This document shows, piece by piece, positions 55,309-64,000 of a stretch of DNA of 64,000 bases. The first letter of the stretch is position 1. Each line of letters begins with the position of its first letter. Below the pieces are notes generated by a model. It was given only the letters and a program-made list of their open reading frames with translations, was not told where the DNA came from and did no database searches. This DNA is from Cryptomeria japonica (taxonomy: Eukaryota; Streptophyta; Pinopsida; Cupressales; Cupressaceae), in assembly GCF_030272615.1 (NCBI RefSeq), contig NC_081408.1, positions 403,857,389-403,921,388 on the forward strand, in the 5' to 3' direction. Made by a program: the position numbers and the translations under genes.

Positions 55309-58300
55309 TGTAATGCCCCGCCAGGAAACCCTGAAGGGATAAAGCTAAAACACAAGAATAGAGTGCAGATAATTTTTTTTAAATTAAACACAACACAATG
55401 ATACTATGAGATATCATAAGTTCAGAATACACAGCGGAAGACTCAAATAACACCTAAAGAGTTTCCCAGCATGATTACTTAATTCAACACTTAACTCAAC
55501 CCACGCTAATTAATCCAATTAAGTTGATTAACTTAATGACAAGATAATACTTAAACAAAGTATAATTTCTTTGAACAAGGGTAAATTCTTTCGGAAGATA
55601 AAAATATAGATAACATGATAAGGTTCATCCATTGAGGTTAAAAGTAGAGATAGCATGATTAAGTTCATCCAATAAAATTTAACCATACATTATGTTCAAA
55701 CTTTTCATTAAAACATAAGTCATGCATCTAATTTCATTACATACTTTAATTTCATCATAAACTTATGAATACTATTCCATGCATACTTAATTGCATTATC
55801 AACAACTGATTACATTCCATTATACAAATCCACATTCTTTCATGATCCAAATTACTGCATTTAAATAAGAAGACTACATACATGCATTTAAGATTAACTT
55901 CATCTAATCCACATTATACATTATAACATAATGCCATCCATACATGCTAAATTAAAAAGGAAACATAAGAACATAAACACCACATAGCACCAAAATGATA
56001 TCGGAGTTCACCCCTAGTGGGCTACATCTCTGGGTTTGCTCAACTACAAGACCCCTCTGATAAAAAAATAATAGGGTGAAGAATACAAAAGGTTCACATC
56101 ATTTACATCCTGCCATCAAGGCATACGTACATAACCAATAATACACATGACCACATCGGTCCAATAAATACATGAATGATCCCTGAATAGGAAAAGGATC
56201 CAACTAAACATAATAAGAAGCAAATACAAAGATCAACTGGAGCATCCAAAGAAACTAAGTCTTTGCAACCCATCATAAGCAACCCATGGTCTAACATGAA
56301 TATCAGGTTCTCACAAGGGCATAAACAAAAGGACGACTCCACAACAGTGCTCCTATCAAAGATAACACACTAGCGAACATAAGGGACAAGTGTCATCACA
56401 TAACCCGGTATGGCTACCATGGCAGGTCTTCGTAGGTTCCGGCCCCATCCACGGGGTTATCCTAGCAACCTATTCCGAACGTCTGGCCCATCCAAGCCTC
56501 ATGTGGACAAACACATCCTTTTGTGAAGACAAGGTTGTTGGTTTGCCATTTCAGACCTTCTCACTACATGCATATAGAAAAATACAAAATTAAATGTTAA
56601 TTAATGTATATAATTATTAATCTGCAATTAATAAAATATATACTAAGTAATAATTAATAATTAAATTATAAATTAAATATTAATTAATATATATATATAT
56701 ATTAATATAATAATTAATAATTTTTTTTAAAAACTATTTTTAAAACTTTTTAATAAAATAAAATTTATTAACCATAAAACAAACTTTTAACAATAAAAAA
56801 AGAAACTTATATATTTTTATTTTTTGTTTTAAAATAACTCTTGGGAAACCCACGGGCCCCACCACATGGGAACCACGTGGTTCCCTTTCCCATTGGGAAG
56901 GGTTGTGGGGACCATGCCATGGCCTCCACGCCATGGCTCTCCCCATGGCTTGGGGAAGCCACAACTCTCCCCAGCCATGGGTCGAGGCCATGGTCTCCCC
57001 CCAAAGCCCTAAAAAAATATCGTTTATTTTACTATATTTTTTTTTGTTTATTTTATTAAAATTAATAAAAACAGTACCCAATCGCTGGGCATTCTCAGAC
57101 CCAGAAATTTATATCTCTCTTTTTTTTTAACATAAGACAACACTCAGAATTTTTTTCTGAGAACAAACTCTGGAAGTATTTTCCAGAATTTAACAAAAGA
57201 TTAACATATATATATATATTTTAAATGTAAACACCAAAAAGCCCCAAATACTGAGACTAGTAGAATTTCAATCATTCTTCCACCTCCAGTCTACCAAGCA
57301 CAACAAGGATCTCATTTAAAACTGAATTTGAATAGCATATCATTGGGATTTCAACAAAATCTTATTGTAAACAACCAATCCAATTTTTATATGATTTAAA
57401 AAAAAAAAAACCAATCTGAGAAACTCCAATTAAATCGGGAGGTTTGGACAGAAAACAAGGAGGGTTTGAGTTGGAGCTTAAACTATAACTCTTTCATTCT
57501 CCCCAAATAAATAAGATTTTTAACCTTCTCAACCAGATTTCTACAAAATCCAAAACAATATTCTTTTAAACAAGAACCAATGAAATAAACCAAAGACCTA
57601 CCTGATTCAGCAATCCTAGAAGAGATTTGATGAAGAGCCCAACCTGCAAGCTCAAGAAATCCTTCCTTCCCCAAAAATGCCCAATTTTCTCCATCCAAAA
57701 ATATTTTTCCAAAAATACTCTCCAAAAATAATCCTCTCAAATATTTTTCAAAACCTAGGTTAAATGGAAGATTGTTGACCAAAATTCCTTTTTTTTATTT
57801 AAAATATTTTCTTTTAAATAAAATCCAAAAATCATTCTTTTCAACAAATCGACTATACTAAACTTGCTTTTCTAATTAAAATTGATTTTCTTAAATAATT
57901 GAAATTAACCTTTCTATTTACAAAATGCCAAAGAGGTTAAATTATTTCTATTTCGAATAAATTTAATCTTTCCTTTCAAAAAGCATAACTGAAAATATTC
58001 ATCATTAAAATTAACCATTTAAATCGGACTTGCTATAAATAGGAACTGAGCAATGCTAATTAACGATTAATCGCATAAAAGTAAGCTATTTAATTTACTC
58101 CCTAAAATACTAATGCTTAAACACACATTAAATCAAATCAAATACTCAATTTAACCACACACAAAACACGCAACCCAAGAAAATCAAACAAACAGATAAC
58201 CTGCATACCCAACCAAAGGGGATACTGACGGACAACTGACGACGCTCACCGGAGCACGACTAGGGTCTTACGACCACCTAATCCAATTCTTTAAGGATCT

Positions 58301-58387
58301 AAGAGGTACACTCAAACTTGCGAATCCAGGTGGAGACGAACCTTGTACCTATGTGGTACGGTACCTGCAATCTCTTGCAACCAAGAG

Positions 58388-58431
<44 letters not shown>

Positions 58432-58616
58432 TGAAAGTGTTAGCCCGATATTAATAACACGAATCAGGAGAACAAGTAAACGTACATAAGATTTGATGCG
58501 AAAATCACATTAACAGGTATGCACAATAATCATAACATCTGACTATAACATTATAACATGGTAAACTAACCAAGGTCAAACCAAGATTAGAATCTGATTA
58601 GGGTAGGGGTACTATA
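55309..58616 (-). repeat. 5' LTR of element K
   Basis: 3,308 bp, partner of 46530-50843. Lacks about 960 bp after CACTACATG. Contains the G-box palindrome at 56868-56885 and a (TA)n run at 58389-58431. Its last three bases read ATA instead of ACA. Confidence 0.88.
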
Positions 58617-58621
58617 CTGTA

Positions 58622-59340
58622 AACTAGTTGGGACACCTATGGTTATAGGTTGTAAGCTGTCTAAGGAAGATGAGTCCAAATCTGTTGATGAGAAGGAAGA
58701 CAGGTCAATGATTGGAAAATTGCACTATGTAGTTCATAGCAGACTGGACATAGCTCATGCAGTTGGCATAGTTGCTAGATTCCACAAGAATCCTAAGGAC
58801 ACACATCTGATAGCAACCAAAATAATTTTTAGATACTTGAAAGGTAGTGTTGATTATGGGTTATGGTATCCATATGGAGGAAATTTTGACTTGAAGGTGT
58901 ACACAGATGCAGATTGGGTAGGAAATGTTGATGACCGGAAAAGCACAACCGGTGGAGCATTTTTTCTTGGAGGAAGACTTGTTTCATGGAGTATTAAGAA
59001 GCAAAGTTGTACTTCACAATCTACTGTTGAAGCTGACTATGTTGCAGCTTACATGAATTGTACACAGGTTATATGGATGAGGCACATTTTGGAAGGTTTT
59101 AAGATGAAGATTTCAGAACCTGTAAATATTTTATGTGATAATAAAAGTGCCATAAATATTTCCAAGAACTCTATTTTGCACGCACGAACCAAGCATGTTG
59201 AATTGAAGTATCATTTCTTGAGGGAAAGAGTATAGAGTAGAGATGTGATCTTGGAGAATGTTTCTACCAAGGAGCAGCTTGCAGATATTTGTATTAAACT
59301 TCTGTCTGAGACTACTTTTGAGTATCTTAGAAGTCAACTA
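58622..59340 (+). pseudogene. Element H RT end and RNase H
   Basis: Resumes right after the CTGTA duplication with VGTPMV-like text. The 198-codon frame gives DRSMIGKLHYVVHSRLDIAHAVG, RNase H YTDADWVGNVDDRKSTTGG, TSQSTVEADYVAAYMN, ILCDNKSAINISKNS and RTKHVELKYHFLRE. A TAG near 59233 precedes the tail QLADICIKL-like text and REKLG-like text (59276-59340). Confidence 0.9.
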
Positions 59341-59689
59341 GGGGTTATCCCTCTTCATGAAGTCAGTTAAGCATGATGTAGATTACATCAGTCCTAGAGT
59401 TACTTGCAAAATTTTACAGAAGGATTGGTGTAGAAGTGGATTTATTCCACAGGGGGAGTATCAAATTGCAGATTGTTGATGATGCACAGTGAAATTTGAC
59501 ATTACATGTTTTATTTCAATTTGGCATTGTTGTCAAAGGGGGAGAAGAATTATGTGATTATGGGAAGAAGAACCAGCGACAAGATGAAGACATGGAGAGC
59601 ATGGTGAATACTTGGTAATGTAAACCATTATTCCTATTCACAATCACGCAGCAATCAATGGTATTGATATTTGTATTGCCATCAATGCC

Positions 59690-59701
59690 AAAGGGGGTGA
59701 T
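59690..59701 (+). other. Polypurine tract of element H
   Basis: AAAGGGGGTGAT directly before the 3' LTR, in the ATCAATGCC context shared with A, D and G. Confidence 0.8.
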
Positions 59702-59939
59702 TGTTGGCATTTGCATGAAGATTGCATTAATGATATGTTATGTTGTCATTGATGTCAATTAACTGGTAATGATGTTGTTTATATTATTGTAATATTGTTA
59801 CTGTAACTAGTAGGAAGAATTTGTGGAGTGAACCGGTAACCGGTGTAAACCCTATCTATTGATGTAACCAATAAACCCTACCTATTGTTTTTGATAAATC
59901 CTAACCGATTAAGTTTGGTGAATTGGTTATATTGGTTTA
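59702..59939 (+). repeat. 3' LTR of element H, first 238 bp only
   Basis: Follows 41717-41955 closely up to TTGGTTATATTGGTTTAT, then breaks at insertion I. The remainder is predicted beyond the window. Confidence 0.87.
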
Positions 59940-60199
59940 TATTTTTTATATTAAAAAGAAGCCAAAATGCAAGGGGGCTTACCCATAGGAACATTAAGAA
60001 GATCAGTGGCAAGACCACTGACCGCATATAAACAGAAGAGTTACAGCCTTTCGCCTCTATCAAAAACAACTATCATTCTATGAGAGTTTATCAGAGTTAA
60101 AGTAGTAATAAGTAGAGTTTTAGATATTTTCCACATAGGGAAATAAACATGGAAAATTAAACAAAAGCATAGGCTAAACCTATCCGCCCATAGGCTACC

Positions 60200-61595
60200 A
60201 ACCATAAACAAAAAACCAGTATCCCTCCGCATTCAGAGCATTACTTCTTTTTTCCATGGCTCCTCTTGGGGAGGAGTTTTCTTGCCCATTCCTTAGTGAG
60301 AAATTTGAACAGGGCCTTGTAGTGTTCGTCATCCTTGCCTTTACCTTTGGACACACTTTCCTACATGAGGCACAGAGTGGTAGCTGAGCAGCGCATAACA
60401 TTCAGCGCAAATTTAGGACTCCGCCACCTCCAATATGCTGGTGATATCTTGCACATTAACCAAAAGGGCCTACATCTTTTTCTCGAGCTCCATTAGGTTG
60501 TTTTCCTCCTCCTCTTTTATGCTACTCGCCTCCTCAACAACCATCATTTTATCCAATCTGAAAGTCGGGGAGGCGAAATTTGCAGGCTTCGGACTCTTCG
60601 AAGAGGTGGGGCTTTCAGAAGCCTAGGTGGAGCTGACAGAGTGAGGGGTCAGGTTAAGGTGAAGTGAGACCACATTACCAGTTGGGATGGAATTATCAGT
60701 GTCATGCAAAGAGGAGGGGTCTCTCGGGGATTTTTCCAAGGGTTTAGAGGCAAGCCTGCTAGAGCAACGGGGGGTATTGGCCTCATCAATAATATCCATG
60801 TCAGAATTGATCTCCTGGATTCTGACTTTCTTAGGAGTTCTGACCTCCTCAGGGGAGTGTTTTTTAGTTTTCTTGTTGCAAGAGACAATTTCCGAGAGCC
60901 GAGGGGGGCTAGTGTCATTTTTAGCAGCAGGGTAAGTCAAAGGGCTAGTATTAGTCACATTTTGGATAGAGATGGAGCGGGGCAGGCAGAGGGAAAGGTG
61001 GAAGTTGTACAAACAAAGAATCAAGCCTTGCTGGAGGATTGGGAAATCCTTCCCTTTTTTCTTAGCTTTAGCAATGTCCTTAATATTAGCATCTAGGGAA
61101 TGCAGCATGAAAAGCATAATAGAAATAAAGTCTTTGTTTCTCAAATGGTTAAAGAAAGGGAGATGGTAGTAATAGAAGATGCCATACCTTCCCTCCAGTG
61201 TGAAATAATTCATCACAACATAACAGACCTCATCCCACGGGGGAGGGAGCTCCTCCCTATTGAATCTACCAACCCTCTTAACAGGGTTTTCACCCTCGCG
61301 GAAGAACTGGTTCAAGCTAGTGGTATCCGCAATACGGCTCTACTTTTTCCATTTTCTTCCCACCATAGAAAGACCTATCGCCTGGGCTATGACCTCTTCA
61401 TTGATTTCAAATGAGATTCCTCCTATGGTCACTCTTTTGTCTTCCTAGGAAGTCACAAATTGTTTGGAGAGTCTTTCATCGTTACCCTTCCTACTTTCCA
61501 TGAACTAATCAATATCATCCTCCAAACAAATGAACCACACCGCCGATTTTGCTCTGAAATCATCCACTTTATTGGGTTCTAATCTAAGCCTGTCC
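60200..61595 (-). pseudogene. Decayed ORF of unknown function in I
   Basis: Minus-strand frames connect from about 61595 to 60200. Seen: AVWFICLEDDID and a WEDKRVTIGG-like segment with a stop in place of Trp, then FEINEEVIAQAIGLSMVGRK (61380-61470). Next come REELPPPWDEVCYVVMNYFT and LEGRYGIFYYYHLPFFNHLR (61100-61240), then a Ser/Lys/Pro-rich tail with KKTKKHSPEEVRTPKKVRI. I have seen similar text in plant hypothetical proteins but cannot name a function. The frame 60623-61315 (230 codons) is still open. Confidence 0.5.
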
Positions 61596-61608
61596 CCCCC
61601 CCCCCCCC
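61594..61608. repeat. C15 homopolymer in I
   Basis: Fifteen C (G on the minus strand) just at the 5' side of the decayed ORF. It may be a sequencing or assembly length error or a real slippage site. Confidence 0.9.
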
Positions 61609-62202
61609 AATTCTTAGTTCCTCCAGCTTAACAAAGTGAATATGAGTCCTTCCAGCAAAAATACAGAGCCGAAGCAGAATTAAGGTAGAGTTGAAATAAA
61701 ATTTGTGCCGAACACGAGATAAGAGGACGTAATTGTTGGTATTTTGGTATGGTTTTGTCATTGATGTCAACACCTACTAAACCTTATCAACTCTAGCACT
61801 TTGGAGAATCGGCAACATTCATCGGCAACCAAATGACTCATGCACAGTCACCGGTATCTGGTACACCGGCAGGATATAATGTTCACAGACACTTGGAAAT
61901 GGCATGGAAAACACTTGGTTATGTCGAAGACATCGATTGGACACTTTGTCTCAGAGATTTGTTTATTGGCATATTCGTATTAGCATATTTGTTGTTACCG
62001 GCAAATAGGTCCAGGTTATACACCGGCAGGATTATCTTTTCCAGATCAGCATGGCACACTATGGAGATGTTTTATTATTGTTGTAAATGCATCAAGCTGA
62101 CATGTTGTATTGGTTATTACATCGGATATTGTTTTAATTGTAAATTGATTTTATTGTAATATCCTTTAGAGCCGACCTACTAAAATTGGTCCTAGGTTAT
62201 GA

Positions 62203-62210
62203 TATAAATG
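62203..62210 (+). promoter_or_regulatory. TATA box of the J LTR
   Basis: TATAAATG about 350 bp before the hairpin and 590 bp before the LTR end, similar in placing to D. Confidence 0.5.
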
Positions 62211-62553
62211 TAAGATCTTATTTGTAAGATCGAATGTCGAATGCGAAAAATAATTGTGTGAAGGTATATGCAAGAATAAGCAGAGCTATACACATAGACA
62301 TCATTTGAAGGTGAAGCAAGGTTTTTGTGAAAGCATATCAAAACTACACCGGTACTGAATCCAGCATATGAAGATATTATTTTGAGTAGTACATCCTTAT
62401 TGGATTTAACCATCCAATTGTAGTCAGTGTGACTCATATTTTGTGTTTGAGCAATGAACTCTAGGCGCTTGGCCTTTCTACATGTGTAGACCCCATTTGT
62501 ATACACTTACTATCTGCAGTAGTATCATCTAATTGTGGGTAAGGTTTCCCACT

Positions 62554-62581
62554 GTGGTTTTTCTCCTTATAGGTTTTCCAC
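62554..62581 (+). promoter_or_regulatory. U-rich internal-loop hairpin in the J LTR
   Basis: GTGG/CCAC lower stem, T5 (plus CT) facing T4, upper CC/GG stem around TTATA. Confidence 0.6.
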
Positions 62582-62795
62582 GTACAAATATTGGTGTTAT
62601 GTGTTGTGGATGACTTTGTCCTTTTGTTTCATGCATTAATCTTTACTGGTATTGCAATTAACTGATAAAACTGTCAACCAGTATAAAAGACTGGTTTACC
62701 GGTATTAAGCATTAAGTTGGTTAAGTTGTTTTTTGTTTGAATTTATTTGACAACTGATTCACCCCCCCTCTCAGTTGTCTCTGGGACCTAACAAT

Positions 62796-62809
62796 TGGTA
62801 TCAGAGCTT
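62796..62809 (+). other. Primer-binding site of element J
   Basis: TGGTATCAGAGCTT, 2 bases after the LTR. A perfect initiator tRNA-Met complement. Confidence 0.9.
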
Positions 62810-62849
62810 AGTCCTCTTTTGCAGAAGTTTAACAGCTTGAGGAGATCCA

Positions 62850-64000
62850 ATGTCTACTAACTATTTCAGAAAGGACATTCCTAAACTTGATGGAACCAAC
62901 TATGGCATATGGAAGATCAGAATGGAGACACATCTGAATTGCATTATAAAGGACATCTGGGAAGTTACAAAGAATGTCTATATTGATCCTACTCCTAGTC
63001 AGCCTAATCCACCTACCTTGGGAAAAGTTGAAGAAAATGATTGCAAAGCAAGAGAAGCACTTTTGAGCACATTAACAGATCAAAAAATCGTGGGATTATC
63101 AGATAGATCCACTGCTAAAGCTATTTGGAATCATTTGGAAACACTGAAAGAAGGAGATTCCACAGTCAAAATTGCAAAACTTGAAAGCTTCTGGGTCAGG
63201 TATGAAAATCTAAAAAAGGAAGAAGATGAAAGGATTTCTGCTTTTATGGAAACAGTTAATGAAATTGTTTTGGGTATTAAATGTTGTGGAGGAACCTTAA
63301 GTGAAGATGAAATTGTTTCAAAAGTTTTAAGAGGATTTCCATCGGCATATAAAATGAAAGTTACTGTTATAAATGAGTTGAGAACAATGCCTAATACATC
63401 AGTAACTAGGGATACATTGATTGGAAAACTCTCAGCTTTTGAAATTGAGGAATTTGGTCTTATTGCTACTATAAAGACATATTTAACTTTTAAGGCATCA
63501 ACATCATCTGCACCATCATCTGACAAATCTGATTGGAAAGCCTTTTATGCAAGAGAACTTGAGGAAAGCAGGAGAGAAAGTGAAGAACTTGAAGAACTTG
63601 AAGCACTATTTGCAAGAAAAATGCCTAAAGGTCTAGTAGGAAGTAAGTATGAAGGTAAAGCACCCTTTAAATGCTTTAACTGTAATAAGATTGGTCATAT
63701 GGCTTCTAGATGCCATGATAGACATGCTAGACTAAGAGAAGAAGCTAGAAGAATATACAAGCCTAACCCTAAATATCAAAGATACAGATTTAAGAAGAAT
63801 AAAGACAAATCTTGTTATCTTGTTGATGAAGGAGTGACTGATGATTCTGATGAGGATCCGGCAGACAATGGATGGGTTTTTGTTGCTATAATAGAAGACC
63901 AACCGGCACCTACCAGTCAACCGGTAGAGCAAGCCCTGGCAACTAAAGTTGAAGTAAAGGATGAATGGATCATTGATTCAGGATGCTCACATCATATGAC
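62850..64000 (+). CDS. Element J gag-pol, open to the window edge (partial)
   Basis: The ATG at 62850 begins 383 codons without a stop. Seen: IPKLDGTNYGIWKIRME near the N terminus, the helical gag body (VLRGFPSAYKMKVTVINEL), a Glu-rich helix, and a complete CCHC zinc knuckle CFNCNKIGHMASRC at 63672-63713. A Lys/Arg-rich tail follows, then the protease start WIIDSGCSHHM with catalytic Asp at 63974-63976. Gag packages the RNA; protease, integrase and RT should follow to the right. The start is the first ATG after the PBS (40 bp) and matches the gag N termini of D and H. The gag family matches D closely. Codons show no decay. Confidence 0.93.
   Translation, partial: MSTNYFRKDIPKLDGTNYGIWKIRMETHLNCIIKDIWEVTKNVYIDPTPSQPNPPTLGKVEENDCKAREALLSTLTDQKIVGLSDRSTAKAIWNHLETLKEGDSTVKIAKLESFWVRYENLKKEEDERISAFMETVNEIVLGIKCCGGTLSEDEIVSKVLRGFPSAYKMKVTVINELRTMPNTSVTRDTLIGKLSAFEIEEFGLIATIKTYLTFKASTSSAPSSDKSDWKAFYARELEESRRESEELEELEALFARKMPKGLVGSKYEGKAPFKCFNCNKIGHMASRCHDRHARLREEARRIYKPNPKYQRYRFKKNKDKSCYLVDEGVTDDSDEDPADNGWVFVAIIEDQPAPTSQPVEQALATKVEVKDEWIIDSGCSHHM

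Larger units (their letters stand above)
46530..58616 (-). mobile_element. LARD-like non-coding LTR element K (12 kb) inside H RT
   Basis: Perfect 5-bp target duplication CTGTA (46525-46529 and 58617-58621). LTRs of 4,314 bp (46530-50843) and 3,308 bp (55309-58616) read TGTAGTACCCC...GGGGCATTACA on the minus strand. A PBS and a polypurine tract are present, and the 4.5-kb interior encodes no gag or pol that I can see. Very long LTRs plus a non-coding interior fit the LARD class, which depends on proteins from other elements. Confidence 0.9.
41717..59939 (+). mobile_element. Ty1/copia element H, split by K and cut by I
   Basis: 5' LTR 41717-43092, PBS, gag, protease, integrase and RT up to 46529. 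K is inserted at 46530-58616. RT resumes, followed by RNase H, polypurine tract and the first 238 bp of the 3' LTR (59702-59939), where I begins. Sequence on both sides of K joins at the CTGTA target duplication. H lies in element G. Confidence 0.9.
59940..61733 (-). mobile_element. Insertion I of undetermined class, left part
   Basis: Begins where the H 3' LTR breaks and runs to element J. The minus strand ends near 59940 in an A/T-rich stretch (TTTTTAATATAAAAAAT), which may mark the 3' end of a non-LTR type insert, but I cannot prove this. It carries a decayed unknown ORF. Its other end should lie beyond J. Confidence 0.55.
61734..62793 (+). repeat. 5' LTR of element J
   Basis: 1,060 bp, TGTTGGTATTTTGG...GACCTAACA. 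It contains TACACCGGCAGGAT twice (about 61862 and 62020), a TATA box and the conserved hairpin. Confidence 0.9.
61734..64000 (+). mobile_element. Ty1/copia element J, 5' part, coding frame intact so far
   Basis: 5' LTR 61734-62793, PBS at 62796, then an uninterrupted gag frame into protease at the window end. The left flank GTAAT (61729-61733) should be repeated beyond its 3' LTR. No stop or frameshift is seen, unlike the other copia elements here. Confidence 0.93.

Noticed and set aside
56807-57130. Overlapping frames in the GC-rich block of the K LTR
   Set aside because: Open on both strands and in several frames because of the palindromic GC-rich text. No sign of coding selection.

Overview
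This window reads as intergenic DNA from a large plant nuclear genome packed with retrotransposons. The support is: Ty1/copia and Ty3/gypsy chromovirus elements, primer-binding sites matching plant initiator tRNA-Met, a plant-type telomere motif (TTTAGGG) and an AT-rich base composition. A gymnosperm such as a conifer or cycad is my guess from the density of old, nested copia elements, but the sequence does not prove it. I see no convincing single-copy host gene, rRNA or functional tRNA. Almost every coding frame belongs to a retroelement, and nearly all are broken by stops, frameshifts or insertions.

Left part (1-19,680). Copia element A (1-~3,970, +) enters from the left edge and carries a tRNA-derived SINE with an 11-bp target duplication (TSD). 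Unrecognised DNA follows (3,971-5,258). Copia element B (5,264-10,831, +) is complete in outline: 458/457-bp LTRs and a perfect TCCCC TSD. It carries an array of hairpins between its RNase H region and its 3' LTR. Unrecognised DNA (10,837-11,920) separates B from copia element C (11,921-17,938, -), which has two 896-bp LTRs and an almost readable gag-pol. Unrecognised DNA continues to about 19,680.

Right part (19,680-64,000) is a nest of insertions. A LINE remnant (19,680-21,024) is cut by copia element D (from 21,025, +). D is split in gag by a gypsy chromovirus E (23,274-27,825, -) that has lost its reverse transcriptase. D is split again in RT by an unclassified insertion F (30,135-35,714) carrying a decayed minus-strand ORF, and in its 3' LTR by LTR element G (from 38,123, -). 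G is cut by copia element H (from 41,717, +). H is split in RT by K (46,530-58,616, -), a 12-kb non-coding element with very long LTRs, a PBS, a PPT and a perfect CTGTA TSD (a LARD-like element). H's 3' LTR is cut by I (59,940-61,733), which holds another decayed unknown ORF, and I is cut by copia element J (61,734 to the window end, +). The longest chain is LINE > D > G > H > I > J. J is the only element whose gag frame is open as far as it can be read, so it is probably the youngest and most nearly intact.

The most interesting signals are structural RNA or DNA signals rather than proteins. First, a hairpin with a U-rich internal loop recurs in the LTRs of at least six elements, with compensated stem changes, at a fixed place downstream of the TATA box. 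Second, element B carries a run of short hairpins, several with a GTGAC-type loop, whose stems differ in sequence but keep pairing. Third, decayed long ORFs of unknown function lie in F, G and I. All coordinates and alignments were made by eye.
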